From assembly GCF_001906925.1 (NCBI RefSeq), contig NZ_MRWQ01000006.1, forward strand, positions 1 through 64,000: 64,000 nucleotides of DNA. Direction: 5' to 3'. The notes beneath the pieces were generated by a model, which had not been told where the DNA came from, made no database searches, and was given only the letters and a program-made list of their open reading frames with translations. The stretch is from Domibacillus mangrovi. Lineage in GTDB: Bacteria > Bacillota > Bacilli > Bacillales > Domibacillaceae. Position numbers and translations under genes: made by a program. Positions 35,384-43,266 of this stretch are shown one piece after another. Position 1 is the first letter of the stretch. Every line of letters starts with the position of its first letter.

Positions 35384-36548
35384 TCTGGAGAATGTTCCTC
35401 AGGAAGTACGTTTTATGCTTGAATTGTTAAAAGAAGACCGTAATCAGTATACGCAACAACATATAAAAGCATTATGTAAAGATATTGACTGGGATCTTTT
35501 TTTAAAACTTACCGTACACCATCGTGTGTATCCATTACTCAGCTCCAAAATAAAAGCGCTGGATGAACACCTGGTTCCATCACATGTTGCACAGTTCTTA
35601 AAACAAAAATACAAACATAACACATATCAAATGCTTCATTTGAGCGCAGAAATGGAACACGTTAGTAAGCTTTTTGCTGATCAGCACATACGGACGCTGT
35701 TTTTGAAAGGCCCTGTTCTAGCTCAAGATTTATATGGTGATCTGTCCCTTCGTACGTCTGGTGATTTAGATTTTCTTATCCCCATTGAACACCTTGAAGA
35801 GGCTGAAAATCTGTTAGTGGCACTAGGATATCAAAAGGATGATTATATCGAGACGATACTTAACGACTGGCGGTGGAGACATCATCACGTCACTTATACG
35901 AATCCCCAGAAAAGAATTAAACTTGAGATTCACTGGCGTCTGCATCCAGGTCCGGGACGTGAACCTAATTTTCAAGAACTGTGGGAACGAAGAAGAAAAA
36001 GTACACTTACAAGCCATTCGGTCTTTTACCTTGGACAAGAAGATCTTTTTCTATTTCTCGTTTCCCATGGAGCGCGTCATGGCTGGTCACGCCTTCGCTG
36101 GCTCGTTGATATTCAGCACATGATGAGACAAAGATTGGATTGGGAAAAGCTTTATACGTTGTTTAAAACCTACCACAATCCGGATGTAGCGGGACAGGCT
36201 ATTATTTTAGCTTCACAGTTATTAAATACGAAGGTTACAGAAGAAATGAACCCATTTGTTTCGGGGAACGATCCGAAAAGGTTAGCTCAAGAATCACTCT
36301 TTTATGTCGAAAGAATGGTGAATTTACATACAGATCCCGTCCCTAAAGAAGTATCCAACTATCATTCCCATCATTTATTTTCATTAATGTCTACTCAGCA
36401 AAAGTTTTTCTTCATCATCAGTTTTTTACATCCATATCCAGAGGACGCTCAAACTTTGCCCTTACCCAAATGTTTTCACTTTTTATATTTTCCGCTGCGT
36501 CCCTTCTTATGGGCATGGAGGAAAACAAGGAAACCTGTATTACCTTAG
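35367..36548 (+). CDS. Nucleotidyltransferase-fold protein of the lasso cluster (NTP_transf_5)
   Basis: 393 residues from ATG 35367 behind GAAGGAG, overlapping the B2 gene. RTSGDLDFLIPIEHLEEAE is the core motif of the NTP_transf_5 family (G-S/D-x-D metal site). These proteins recur in paeninodin-type clusters; further modification of the phosphorylated peptide has been suggested for such genes. It has a counterpart at 42144. Confidence 0.8.
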   Translation: MDNTLNLENVPQEVRFMLELLKEDRNQYTQQHIKALCKDIDWDLFLKLTVHHRVYPLLSSKIKALDEHLVPSHVAQFLKQKYKHNTYQMLHLSAEMEHVSKLFADQHIRTLFLKGPVLAQDLYGDLSLRTSGDLDFLIPIEHLEEAENLLVALGYQKDDYIETILNDWRWRHHHVTYTNPQKRIKLEIHWRLHPGPGREPNFQELWERRRKSTLTSHSVFYLGQEDLFLFLVSHGARHGWSRLRWLVDIQHMMRQRLDWEKLYTLFKTYHNPDVAGQAIILASQLLNTKVTEEMNPFVSGNDPKRLAQESLFYVERMVNLHTDPVPKEVSNYHSHHLFSLMSTQQKFFFIISFLHPYPEDAQTLPLPKCFHFLYFPLRPFLWAWRKTRKPVLP

Positions 36549-36560
36549 GAGGATTTAATC

Positions 36561-38393
36561 ATGAAAGATGTCTTTTATTTTTTAAGACAGATCCATTCAT
36601 ATGCCGGGAAAATTCTCTATATAAATCTTTTGGCGATGACGTTTATAGGCTTACTTGAAAGTGTTGGTCTTTTATTATTGGTTCCAATGCTCAGCATGAC
36701 CGGTGTTTTAGAATTGGATGCAGGAGGAACGCCTATTTCCGCAGTATTTGACTTCTTAAAAGGCATGCCTGTTTCAATTGGATTACCTCTCGTCTTAGGG
36801 GTTTATGTTTTATTGGTTATAGGTCAAAACTTATTGCAACGGCACATAACACTTCAAAATGCCATTATTCAAAATGGCTTTTTAAGAAACCTTCGATTAG
36901 AGACATACGGTGCTTTGCTTCGTTCAAACTGGGCCTTTTTTATAAAAAAGAGAAAATCTGATCTTATTAATTTAGTGCTGACAGAGGTGACGCGAACTAG
37001 TGGCGCAACAAGCGCAATTTTACAGTTTATCGCCTCACTTATTTTTACATTTATACAAGTCGCTCTGGCTTTCTGGCTGTCTCCTGCCATTACAGCTTTT
37101 GTCCTGCTTTTCGGCATAGTTATTGTTTTTTTAAATCGCAAATTTCTTAAAAGATCACTGTCACTGGGTAATCGAAACTTTGAGTTGGGAAGAAGCTATC
37201 TCGCAGGCATAACGGATCAAATTAATGGGATTAAAGATATTAAAAGTAACACATTAGAAGAGTCGAGAATGGACTGGTTTGAGTCGATAACGAAAAAAAT
37301 GGACGTGGAACAAGTTGAATATATGAGATTGAAAACGACATCTCAATTATATTATAAAGTGGCCTCTGCTATATTAGTCGCAATATTTATTTTTATTGCG
37401 GTAAATATGTTTAATGCTCAAGCAGCTCAATTAATGTTAATCATCCTTATTTTTACGAGGTTGTGGCCCAGAGTAGCTGGTATTCAATCATCACTAGAAC
37501 AACTAGCAACAACGATGCCCTCCTTTAAAGCAGTAAAAGCGCTGCAAGGTGAGTGCCGGAATGCGAAAGAATGTGAAACGGGTGTCAATGAATACATTGA
37601 ACCGATCCGTATAATGAAAGGAATCGAATGCCGAAACGTTTGTTTTAGGTACAATCAAAAAGAGCCTGTACAGACCTTGCAGAACATCAATGTTGTTATA
37701 CCATCGAATAAGATGACGGCTTTCGTCGGGCGTTCAGGTGCAGGGAAAAGCACATTGATTGATTTATTAATGGGCCTTAATCAGCCTGAAAAGGGAGACG
37801 TGTTAGTTGATGGAATTCCGCTGACTAGTGATAATGTATTGTCGTGGAGACGGGCTATCAGCTATGTGCCACAGGATCCTTTTCTGTTTAATGCAAGCAT
37901 AAGAGAAAACTTATTATTAATTAAACCAAATGCAAGTGAGGAACAGATGTGGGAAGCGTTAGCATTTTCGTCAGCCGCAGAGTTTGTCAGGGAACTTCCT
38001 CAAGGTCTTGATTCACTCATAGGTGATCGGGGCATAAAGCTTTCTGGAGGAGAGCGGCAGCGGCTTGTATTAGCCAGGGCTATTTTACGAAATCCGTCCA
38101 TACTTGTCCTGGATGAAGCTACAAGTGCACTTGATACGGAAAATGAAGCAAAAATTCAGGAAGCATTAGACCGTTTAAAGGGAAAGATGACGATTATTGT
38201 GATTGCACACCGATTATCGACCATTCGAAATGCAGATCAGGTTGTAGTATTAGAAAAAGGCGAAATCATTCAAGATGGATTATACAATCAATTATCACAG
38301 GAAAAGAGTGGTGTGTTTAGTAAGCTGCTAAGTGGTCAAGTAGAAAATATTAAACAAGGAATGAATGAAACGAATGTAGATATATGTCGATAA
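36561..38393 (+). CDS. ABC exporter of the lasso cluster, McjD-like (D protein)
   Basis: A 610-residue fused permease-ATPase. N-terminal spans from AGKILYINLLAM; Walker A GRSGAGKST, signature LSGGERQR, Walker B ILVLDEAT, AHRLS. It is paralogous to the exporter at 858. TTAGGAGG precedes ATG 36561. Expected to export the mature lasso peptide and give self-protection. Confidence 0.9.
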   Translation: MKDVFYFLRQIHSYAGKILYINLLAMTFIGLLESVGLLLLVPMLSMTGVLELDAGGTPISAVFDFLKGMPVSIGLPLVLGVYVLLVIGQNLLQRHITLQNAIIQNGFLRNLRLETYGALLRSNWAFFIKKRKSDLINLVLTEVTRTSGATSAILQFIASLIFTFIQVALAFWLSPAITAFVLLFGIVIVFLNRKFLKRSLSLGNRNFELGRSYLAGITDQINGIKDIKSNTLEESRMDWFESITKKMDVEQVEYMRLKTTSQLYYKVASAILVAIFIFIAVNMFNAQAAQLMLIILIFTRLWPRVAGIQSSLEQLATTMPSFKAVKALQGECRNAKECETGVNEYIEPIRIMKGIECRNVCFRYNQKEPVQTLQNINVVIPSNKMTAFVGRSGAGKSTLIDLLMGLNQPEKGDVLVDGIPLTSDNVLSWRRAISYVPQDPFLFNASIRENLLLIKPNASEEQMWEALAFSSAAEFVRELPQGLDSLIGDRGIKLSGGERQRLVLARAILRNPSILVLDEATSALDTENEAKIQEALDRLKGKMTIIVIAHRLSTIRNADQVVVLEKGEIIQDGLYNQLSQEKSGVFSKLLSGQVENIKQGMNETNVDICR

Positions 38394-38472
38394 AATGTTC
38401 TTTATGAAGAACGTTTTATCAAGTATAATATAAAAAATGAAAATTTTTCATTTTTTGTTCGTTATAAAAAAC
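38389..38472 (+). promoter_or_regulatory. Promoter region of the P2 operon with two SinR-type boxes
   Basis: GTTCTTTATGAAGAAC (38397-38412) lies within a longer imperfect dyad (38389-38420). A -10 TATAAT is at 38424-38429, so the dyad covers the -35 area. A weaker GTTCGTTATAAAAAAC lies at 38457-38472. Between them an A/T-rich hairpin (about 38433-38456) could attenuate transcription. Confidence 0.6.
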
Positions 38473-38498
38473 GAAAAAAACGTAAAGGAGATGGGGAA

Positions 38499-38708
38499 AT
38501 GCAAAAGGGAATATACTGCGCGCCAGAAGTGTTAGATCATCGGCCTGTTCGATTTGAAACAGCACAAAGTTGGAATCCAGGTAAGGGTAATCTTAATCAT
38601 CCGGGTAAAGGGAATGGAGGAATCAATTTTCCTCCAGGTAATCCAAATCCAACGCCGGGTGGTGCAGGTGCTCCTGGTAAAGGGAATGGAAAAGGTCGAA
38701 AAAAATAA
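38499..38708 (+). CDS. Putative RiPP precursor P2, Gly/Pro/Asn/Lys-rich core
   Basis: 69 residues; AAAGGAG precedes ATG 38499. The leader (1-24) has Y6-x-x-P9-x-V11 and ends ETAQS, matching P1 at ten identical positions. The remainder (25-69) is low-complexity: WNPGKGN, HPGKGN and APGKGN are three copies of a PGKGN unit, with Gly/Pro/Asn between and a basic tail GKGRKK. It contains no Cys and no acidic residue after S24, which excludes lanthipeptide- and lasso-type rings within the core. Only Thr, Trp, Asn, Lys and Arg side chains could carry modifications. The following genes encode an RRE, kinase, peptidase and exporter. Confidence 0.75.
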   Translation: MQKGIYCAPEVLDHRPVRFETAQSWNPGKGNLNHPGKGNGGINFPPGNPNPTPGGAGAPGKGNGKGRKK

Positions 38709-38749
38709 GTCAATGGACAGTAATCAATGCTTGTTTACTGTCCATTGAC
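38709..38749 (+). terminator. 15-bp perfect hairpin after the P2 gene
   Basis: GTCAATGGACAGTAA (38709-38723) pairs with TTACTGTCCATTGAC (38735-38749) over 11 nt, starting right after the stop codon. No T tract follows. The arrangement repeats that behind the lasso precursor. Confidence 0.6.
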
Positions 38750-38786
38750 AGCTAATTTAAAAAGATATGTAGTGAGGAGAAGCATT

Positions 38787-39572
38787 ATGTATATCTTTCA
38801 TACAAAGATTGGCGATCATTATATTCAGATGAAAAGCAGTACGAATCAAATCATGAACATATTAAATAAGAATTTTCCCGATACTTGTAGTGGCCATAAT
38901 CAGCAACCAGATATAGCTGTAATGATTGAGGAAGGATATGGAACTCCTTTTACAAATTATGAAGTTACCATTGTGGAACAATCTAGCAGTATTTTATTTA
39001 AAAGAGCCGACTATTTAATTGAAGTAGATTCTGATTATAAAGAGGCGAAAATATTTGTTCATAATGAGTTGGCTGTAAAACATGCCCTTATGAATTTATA
39101 CAGTTCATTTATTGTTCATCACAACTGGGGACTGTTAATTCATTCATCCTGTGTGTTGGACAACCACAAAGCCCACATTTTCACGGGACATTCTGGAGCA
39201 GGGAAGTCCACGGCTGCAAAATTGTCGTTGCCAAGAGAACTTCTTTCAGATGAAGCTACGATTTTAAAAATTACAAGAAATAATGTAACGGTTTATAATT
39301 CACCTTTTCGAAGTGAGCTAAAAGGAAAAGGAGATGAAGATGTTTCACCTTTAGAAAGTATTCAATTGTTACATCAAGCATTGTCCAATAAAAGGATCGA
39401 GTTAAAGAAAACGGAAGCTCTTGTACAGTTGGTTGACAAAGTATTTTATTGGGTTTATAAGCCTGAAGAGACAACAAAAATTTTTAATTTATTGAAGCTA
39501 CTAGTGGAAAAGGTTCCTGTTTACGAACTTCATTTTCAGAAAAATCCCACATTTTGGAGGTTGATTTCCTAA
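38787..39572 (+). CDS. HprK-like kinase of the second cassette
   Basis: 261 residues from ATG 38787 behind GTGAGGAGA. Walker A GHSGAGKS is at 134-141, the same position as in the lasso kinase (33625), followed by LLSDEATI. It is shorter at the C-terminus. By analogy it would phosphorylate the P2 peptide, yet P2 has no Ser after position 24 (one Thr at residue 52 by my count), so the target is open. Its stop overlaps the next ATG (TAATG). Confidence 0.8.
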   Translation: MYIFHTKIGDHYIQMKSSTNQIMNILNKNFPDTCSGHNQQPDIAVMIEEGYGTPFTNYEVTIVEQSSSILFKRADYLIEVDSDYKEAKIFVHNELAVKHALMNLYSSFIVHHNWGLLIHSSCVLDNHKAHIFTGHSGAGKSTAAKLSLPRELLSDEATILKITRNNVTVYNSPFRSELKGKGDEDVSPLESIQLLHQALSNKRIELKKTEALVQLVDKVFYWVYKPEETTKIFNLLKLLVEKVPVYELHFQKNPTFWRLIS

Positions 39573-39838
39573 TGACGAGTTATATTCGCAAGGAAGGCTA
39601 TGACACAGTTGAACTGAATGATGAATGGATTATTTTGAATTCGCAAGAATACACAGTGACGACTTTAAATGAAGTAGGCGGGTATTGTTGGAAGTTGCTT
39701 CATGAGAAACAGACCGCTAAGACAATTGTTCAAGAGCTAAAAGGAGAATATGACATAGATAAAGAATCCGTACAAGCAGACATAGAAACCTTTCTATCTA
39801 ATTTAATGCAATATGGGCTCATCCAATATGCACACTGA
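39572..39838 (+). CDS. PqqD-like RiPP recognition element of the second cassette
   Basis: 88 residues from ATG 39572, with TGGAGG upstream. It has EWIILNSQEYTVTTLNEVGGYCWKLL (split: EWIILNSQEYTVTTLNEVGG, YCWKLL) and VQADIETFLSNLMQYGLIQYA, the PqqD winged-helix pattern. It is expected to bind the YxxPxV leader of P2 and possibly of P1. Confidence 0.87.
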   Translation: MTSYIRKEGYDTVELNDEWIILNSQEYTVTTLNEVGGYCWKLLHEKQTAKTIVQELKGEYDIDKESVQADIETFLSNLMQYGLIQYAH

Positions 39839-40283
39839 TTCTTTAATATTTAATTTGATTAAAGAAATGATGCGAAAAAAAGGATGGATGGATCTCCCGG
39901 CAGATGGGGTGAGCATGTATCCCTTAATCCGAAAGGGGGATATTTGTCGTTTTGTTCCATGTGAAAGGTCGATGATCAAAAAGGGCGATATTATCTTATT
40001 TCAAGCGTCAGGCGGAGGATTAGTGGCTCATCGTTTATTGAAAACTATTTCTAATCATAATCAAGTGGATTACCTTTTTAAAGGTGATACAAATCTTGGG
40101 TTAGATGAACCGGTTTCTTATGAAAAAATCGTTGGGAAATTAACTTCGATTCAAAAAGGCAAAAGGGCGATAGAAGCAACGAACGTATCTGTTTTTTTAT
40201 GGTGCAGATTGATTCTTTTTTGCCCATTCATGTCCGTTTTACTAAGAACGTATCTTAACAATAAAGAAGCAAAAGAACTGTAA
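39813..40283 (+). CDS. S24/S26 signal-peptidase-like protease, candidate leader peptidase
   Basis: 156 residues (ATG 39813; ATG 39828 also possible; translation coupled to the PqqD gene by overlap). It has GVSMYPLIRKGD with nucleophile Ser34, KKGDIILF, VAHRLL with His73 and KGDTN with Asp92: the Ser/His arrangement of ER-type/SipW signal peptidases rather than Ser/Lys. A hydrophobic segment near the C-terminus (VFLWCRLILFCPFMSVLL) may anchor it. It takes the place that B2 holds in the lasso cluster, and the conserved A-x-S at the end of the P1/P2 leaders resembles a signal-peptidase site. Confidence 0.82.
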   Translation: MGSSNMHTDSLIFNLIKEMMRKKGWMDLPADGVSMYPLIRKGDICRFVPCERSMIKKGDIILFQASGGGLVAHRLLKTISNHNQVDYLFKGDTNLGLDEPVSYEKIVGKLTSIQKGKRAIEATNVSVFLWCRLILFCPFMSVLLRTYLNNKEAKEL

Positions 40284-40303
40284 CCTGCAGAGGTGTTGTT
40301 TTG

Positions 40304-42121
40304 ATGAATATCAGAAAAATGGTTGATAAATGGAATTTTAAACAATATCTATCTACAAAAGACATGGAGAAAATATTTTTCTTGCTCTTGCCATATGTTA
40401 AGAAGCATAAAAAAGCTTACATCGGATTGTTTTTTCTATTGTTTGTTGATATTGCGATAACATTAGCATCAGCATGGTTTGTTGGAAATATAATGGATGC
40501 AGCGCTTCAAAGCAATTTTGGTCGACTTAAATGGTTGGTGCTGGCGGGCATAGGGTTATCAATGATTAGTATTACGTCCAATTTTATCAATATATATCTC
40601 GATACTGTTGCTGTGAATGCGGTGAAGAAAGATTTGAATTTGAATTTATATGAACACATTTTACTTCTGCCCGGCAAGAGTCTCTCAAGTCTGCATTCAG
40701 GGGAATTGTTATCTCATTTTACGAATGATATTCACAGTCTTGACGGAGTGATTGGGAGCGGATTGATGAACTTAATACGATTTCCGATCATCTCGATTGC
40801 AGCTTTTGTTTATTTAATTCAAATTAATTGGAAATTATCTTTGTTGAGCTTATCGGTAGCACCAATAGCCATTGCAGGGGGGGCAGTATTTGGATTATTG
40901 CTCAGGAACAATAGTCGTTTGATTCATGAGCTTATTAGCAGTATCACGAAGAGCCTTACAGATACTTTCCATGGCTTCACGGTTATTAGATCCTTTACGC
41001 TAGAGAAACTGCTTTACAGTAAATATGCACAGAAAAATCAGGCCCTTTATTCGCTAGAGTTAAAAGATGCGAAATTAAGAGGGTGGTTTTACGCTGGAGG
41101 AGAAGCGGTAGGATCCATTACATTCCTTATTAGCTTGATTATAGGAGCTTATTTTGTAATGGATAATATTATTACGATCGGTGCTTTATTAACATTTATT
41201 AATCTTGTCAATCATCTTATATATCCACTTACAGGACTTGCAGGACAATGGGCTGGCTATCAAAATTCCATTTCAGCGTTAGAAAGAATCACCAACTTAT
41301 TTAACCAACTAGGAGAATCAAAAGAACTGCCTTCCTATTTTGCATCAAAAACAATTGATCATACGATTCAATTCCAAGATATTACGTTTAGTTATGATGG
41401 GAAAAGAAATGTGTTTGAAAACTTTCAGTTGCAAATTCCAGCGGGCAAAGTGGTAGCCATTGTTGGTCCAAGCGGGGCAGGGAAATCAACTCTTTTTAAT
41501 TTGCTTCAACGCTTTTATGAGCCACAAGCTGGTTCTATTTTGATCGATGATGCTTCTATAAATGATCTGACCATTTCTGAATTAAGAAACTCGATCGCAT
41601 ATGTTCCTCAAGAGACCTTTTTGTTTAGCGGAACAATTCGGGAAAATTTACTGTTAGCACGCCCTGGAATTACTGAAGAAGAAATGATTCAGGGGGCAGC
41701 GAATGCAAATATACATGAGTACATTACGTCGCTACCTGAAGGCTATGACACTGAGATCGGAGAAAGAGGCATAAAGCTTTCAGGTGGACAAAGACAACGG
41801 ATTTCGATTGCGAGAGCCATATTGAAAGACGCTTCGATCCTATTGCTTGACGAAGCCACGTCTGCATTGGATAGCGAATCAGAATTCTTAGTAAAGGAAG
41901 CGTTGGATCGATTAATGAAAAATCGGACTACACTCATTATCGCTCACCGATTATCGACCATTCAACATGCAGAAGTCATTGCGGTTATGGAAAAAGGAAA
42001 AATTGTTCAGATAGGAAAACATGAAGAGCTCATCAATCAGAAGGGGCTGTACCAGGAATTGCACAAAAATCATTTTACCCAAGATAAATATGAAACGACT
42101 CTTTCACCTGTGCATTGTTAA
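40304..42121 (+). CDS. ABC exporter of the second cassette, MsbA/LmrA type
   Basis: 605 residues from ATG 40304 (TTG 40301 possible; GAGGTG upstream). Six membrane segments; Walker A GPSGAGKST, signature LSGGQRQR, Walker B ILLLDEAT, AHRLS. It differs from the two McjD-like exporters in this window and is closer to multidrug/lipid exporters. Likely exports the mature P2 product. Confidence 0.87.
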   Translation: MNIRKMVDKWNFKQYLSTKDMEKIFFLLLPYVKKHKKAYIGLFFLLFVDIAITLASAWFVGNIMDAALQSNFGRLKWLVLAGIGLSMISITSNFINIYLDTVAVNAVKKDLNLNLYEHILLLPGKSLSSLHSGELLSHFTNDIHSLDGVIGSGLMNLIRFPIISIAAFVYLIQINWKLSLLSLSVAPIAIAGGAVFGLLLRNNSRLIHELISSITKSLTDTFHGFTVIRSFTLEKLLYSKYAQKNQALYSLELKDAKLRGWFYAGGEAVGSITFLISLIIGAYFVMDNIITIGALLTFINLVNHLIYPLTGLAGQWAGYQNSISALERITNLFNQLGESKELPSYFASKTIDHTIQFQDITFSYDGKRNVFENFQLQIPAGKVVAIVGPSGAGKSTLFNLLQRFYEPQAGSILIDDASINDLTISELRNSIAYVPQETFLFSGTIRENLLLARPGITEEEMIQGAANANIHEYITSLPEGYDTEIGERGIKLSGGQRQRISIARAILKDASILLLDEATSALDSESEFLVKEALDRLMKNRTTLIIAHRLSTIQHAEVIAVMEKGKIVQIGKHEELINQKGLYQELHKNHFTQDKYETTLSPVHC

Positions 42122-42143
42122 TCATTAGAAGGGAAGTGCGGTC

Positions 42144-43247
42144 TTGATCAATCAACTTATAAAAAGTCTTTATGACTCGCGTTTTAATTTGCCTAATGAT
42201 ACCGCGTTTTATCACGATGCGATTCAAGAGATTGAAACGTACTCCATCTCTTCCCAAGTGTTTTATTTGTTAGAAACACAGGGGAAACTAAAAAAAACCC
42301 CATTATTTTTCCAAACTCGCTTAAAACAAAAACACCAGGAGGTATTGTATCAAAACTTGTTGATAAAAGATCAAACGAACAAAATTTTGAACAACTTTGA
42401 GGCGAAGGGACTAGAAGTCATTCCGCTGAAAGGCGTGTATTTTGCTGAAAGATACTTTGGTCATATCGGAGCAAGGGGCACCTCAGATATTGATCTTTTA
42501 ATTAGGATGAAAGACGTGGATAAAGCAGTAGAGATAATCAAATTAATGGGATTTGAAATAGAAGAAGAGCCCATTCCATCTCACTTTCATAGCAGCCTCA
42601 GCAAAAAAATACCTGGTTCACCGTTCCCGCTCACTGTGGAAGTTCATTGGGATATTTTGAAAGAAGCTACCGCTAATTTCAAAATAGAAGAATTTTGGAA
42701 TGAAGCTATCCCTTTGGAAAAACACCTATATGTAAAAAAACTATCTGATTATCATACATTTTATTTGATTTGCCTTCATGGGTGGAGACATAATTTGGAC
42801 TCTCCAAAATATTTCTTGGATATTATTCAGATGATCTATCATTTGAAAGATCGTTTGCAGTATGAAGAACTTTTTAAAGATGCTACACTCCATCAAACAG
42901 TAAAAAGGCTCAAACGGACTTTATCTATTGTTTACAAAGAATATCCGATGCTAGAGGATGTAGCCGCGCTCTCCTTTAAAAAAAGAAAGCGCAAAGGGGA
43001 GTACAGAAGCTGTATAAAAACGACTGGACTCATTCAGTACATGCATTTTTTTGATTATCAATTTTGCAGCTATGATTCTGTTAAACATAGTTTTATTGAA
43101 ATATCACAGTGGGTTTTACCGGCAAGAAACGAATTAGTACGGCAGTTAAGAAGAGATCATAAAGAACATTCTTATTTATTTCTTTTACTCTATTTGTATA
43201 AACAGAGATGGACGAGTATCATAAAAGCAATGGGTATTCTATTTTAG
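42144..43247 (+). CDS. Nucleotidyltransferase-fold protein of the second cassette (NTP_transf_5)
   Basis: 367 residues starting at TTG 42144 behind GAAGGGAAG. The core GARGTSDIDLLIRMKDVDKA is the same family motif as in the lasso cluster gene at 35367. HWDILKEA and LHGWRHNL are family segments. It may modify the peptide or a small molecule by nucleotidyl transfer; the substrate is unknown. Confidence 0.78.
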   Translation: MINQLIKSLYDSRFNLPNDTAFYHDAIQEIETYSISSQVFYLLETQGKLKKTPLFFQTRLKQKHQEVLYQNLLIKDQTNKILNNFEAKGLEVIPLKGVYFAERYFGHIGARGTSDIDLLIRMKDVDKAVEIIKLMGFEIEEEPIPSHFHSSLSKKIPGSPFPLTVEVHWDILKEATANFKIEEFWNEAIPLEKHLYVKKLSDYHTFYLICLHGWRHNLDSPKYFLDIIQMIYHLKDRLQYEELFKDATLHQTVKRLKRTLSIVYKEYPMLEDVAALSFKKRKRKGEYRSCIKTTGLIQYMHFFDYQFCSYDSVKHSFIEISQWVLPARNELVRQLRRDHKEHSYLFLLLYLYKQRWTSIIKAMGILF

Positions 43248-43266
43248 AAACGGGAGGGGGGTGTTA

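Noticed and set aside
38499-38708. P2 as a second lasso precursor for the cyclase at 31444
   Set aside because: After S24 there is no Asp or Glu to form a ring, and the lasso operon already has its own precursor.
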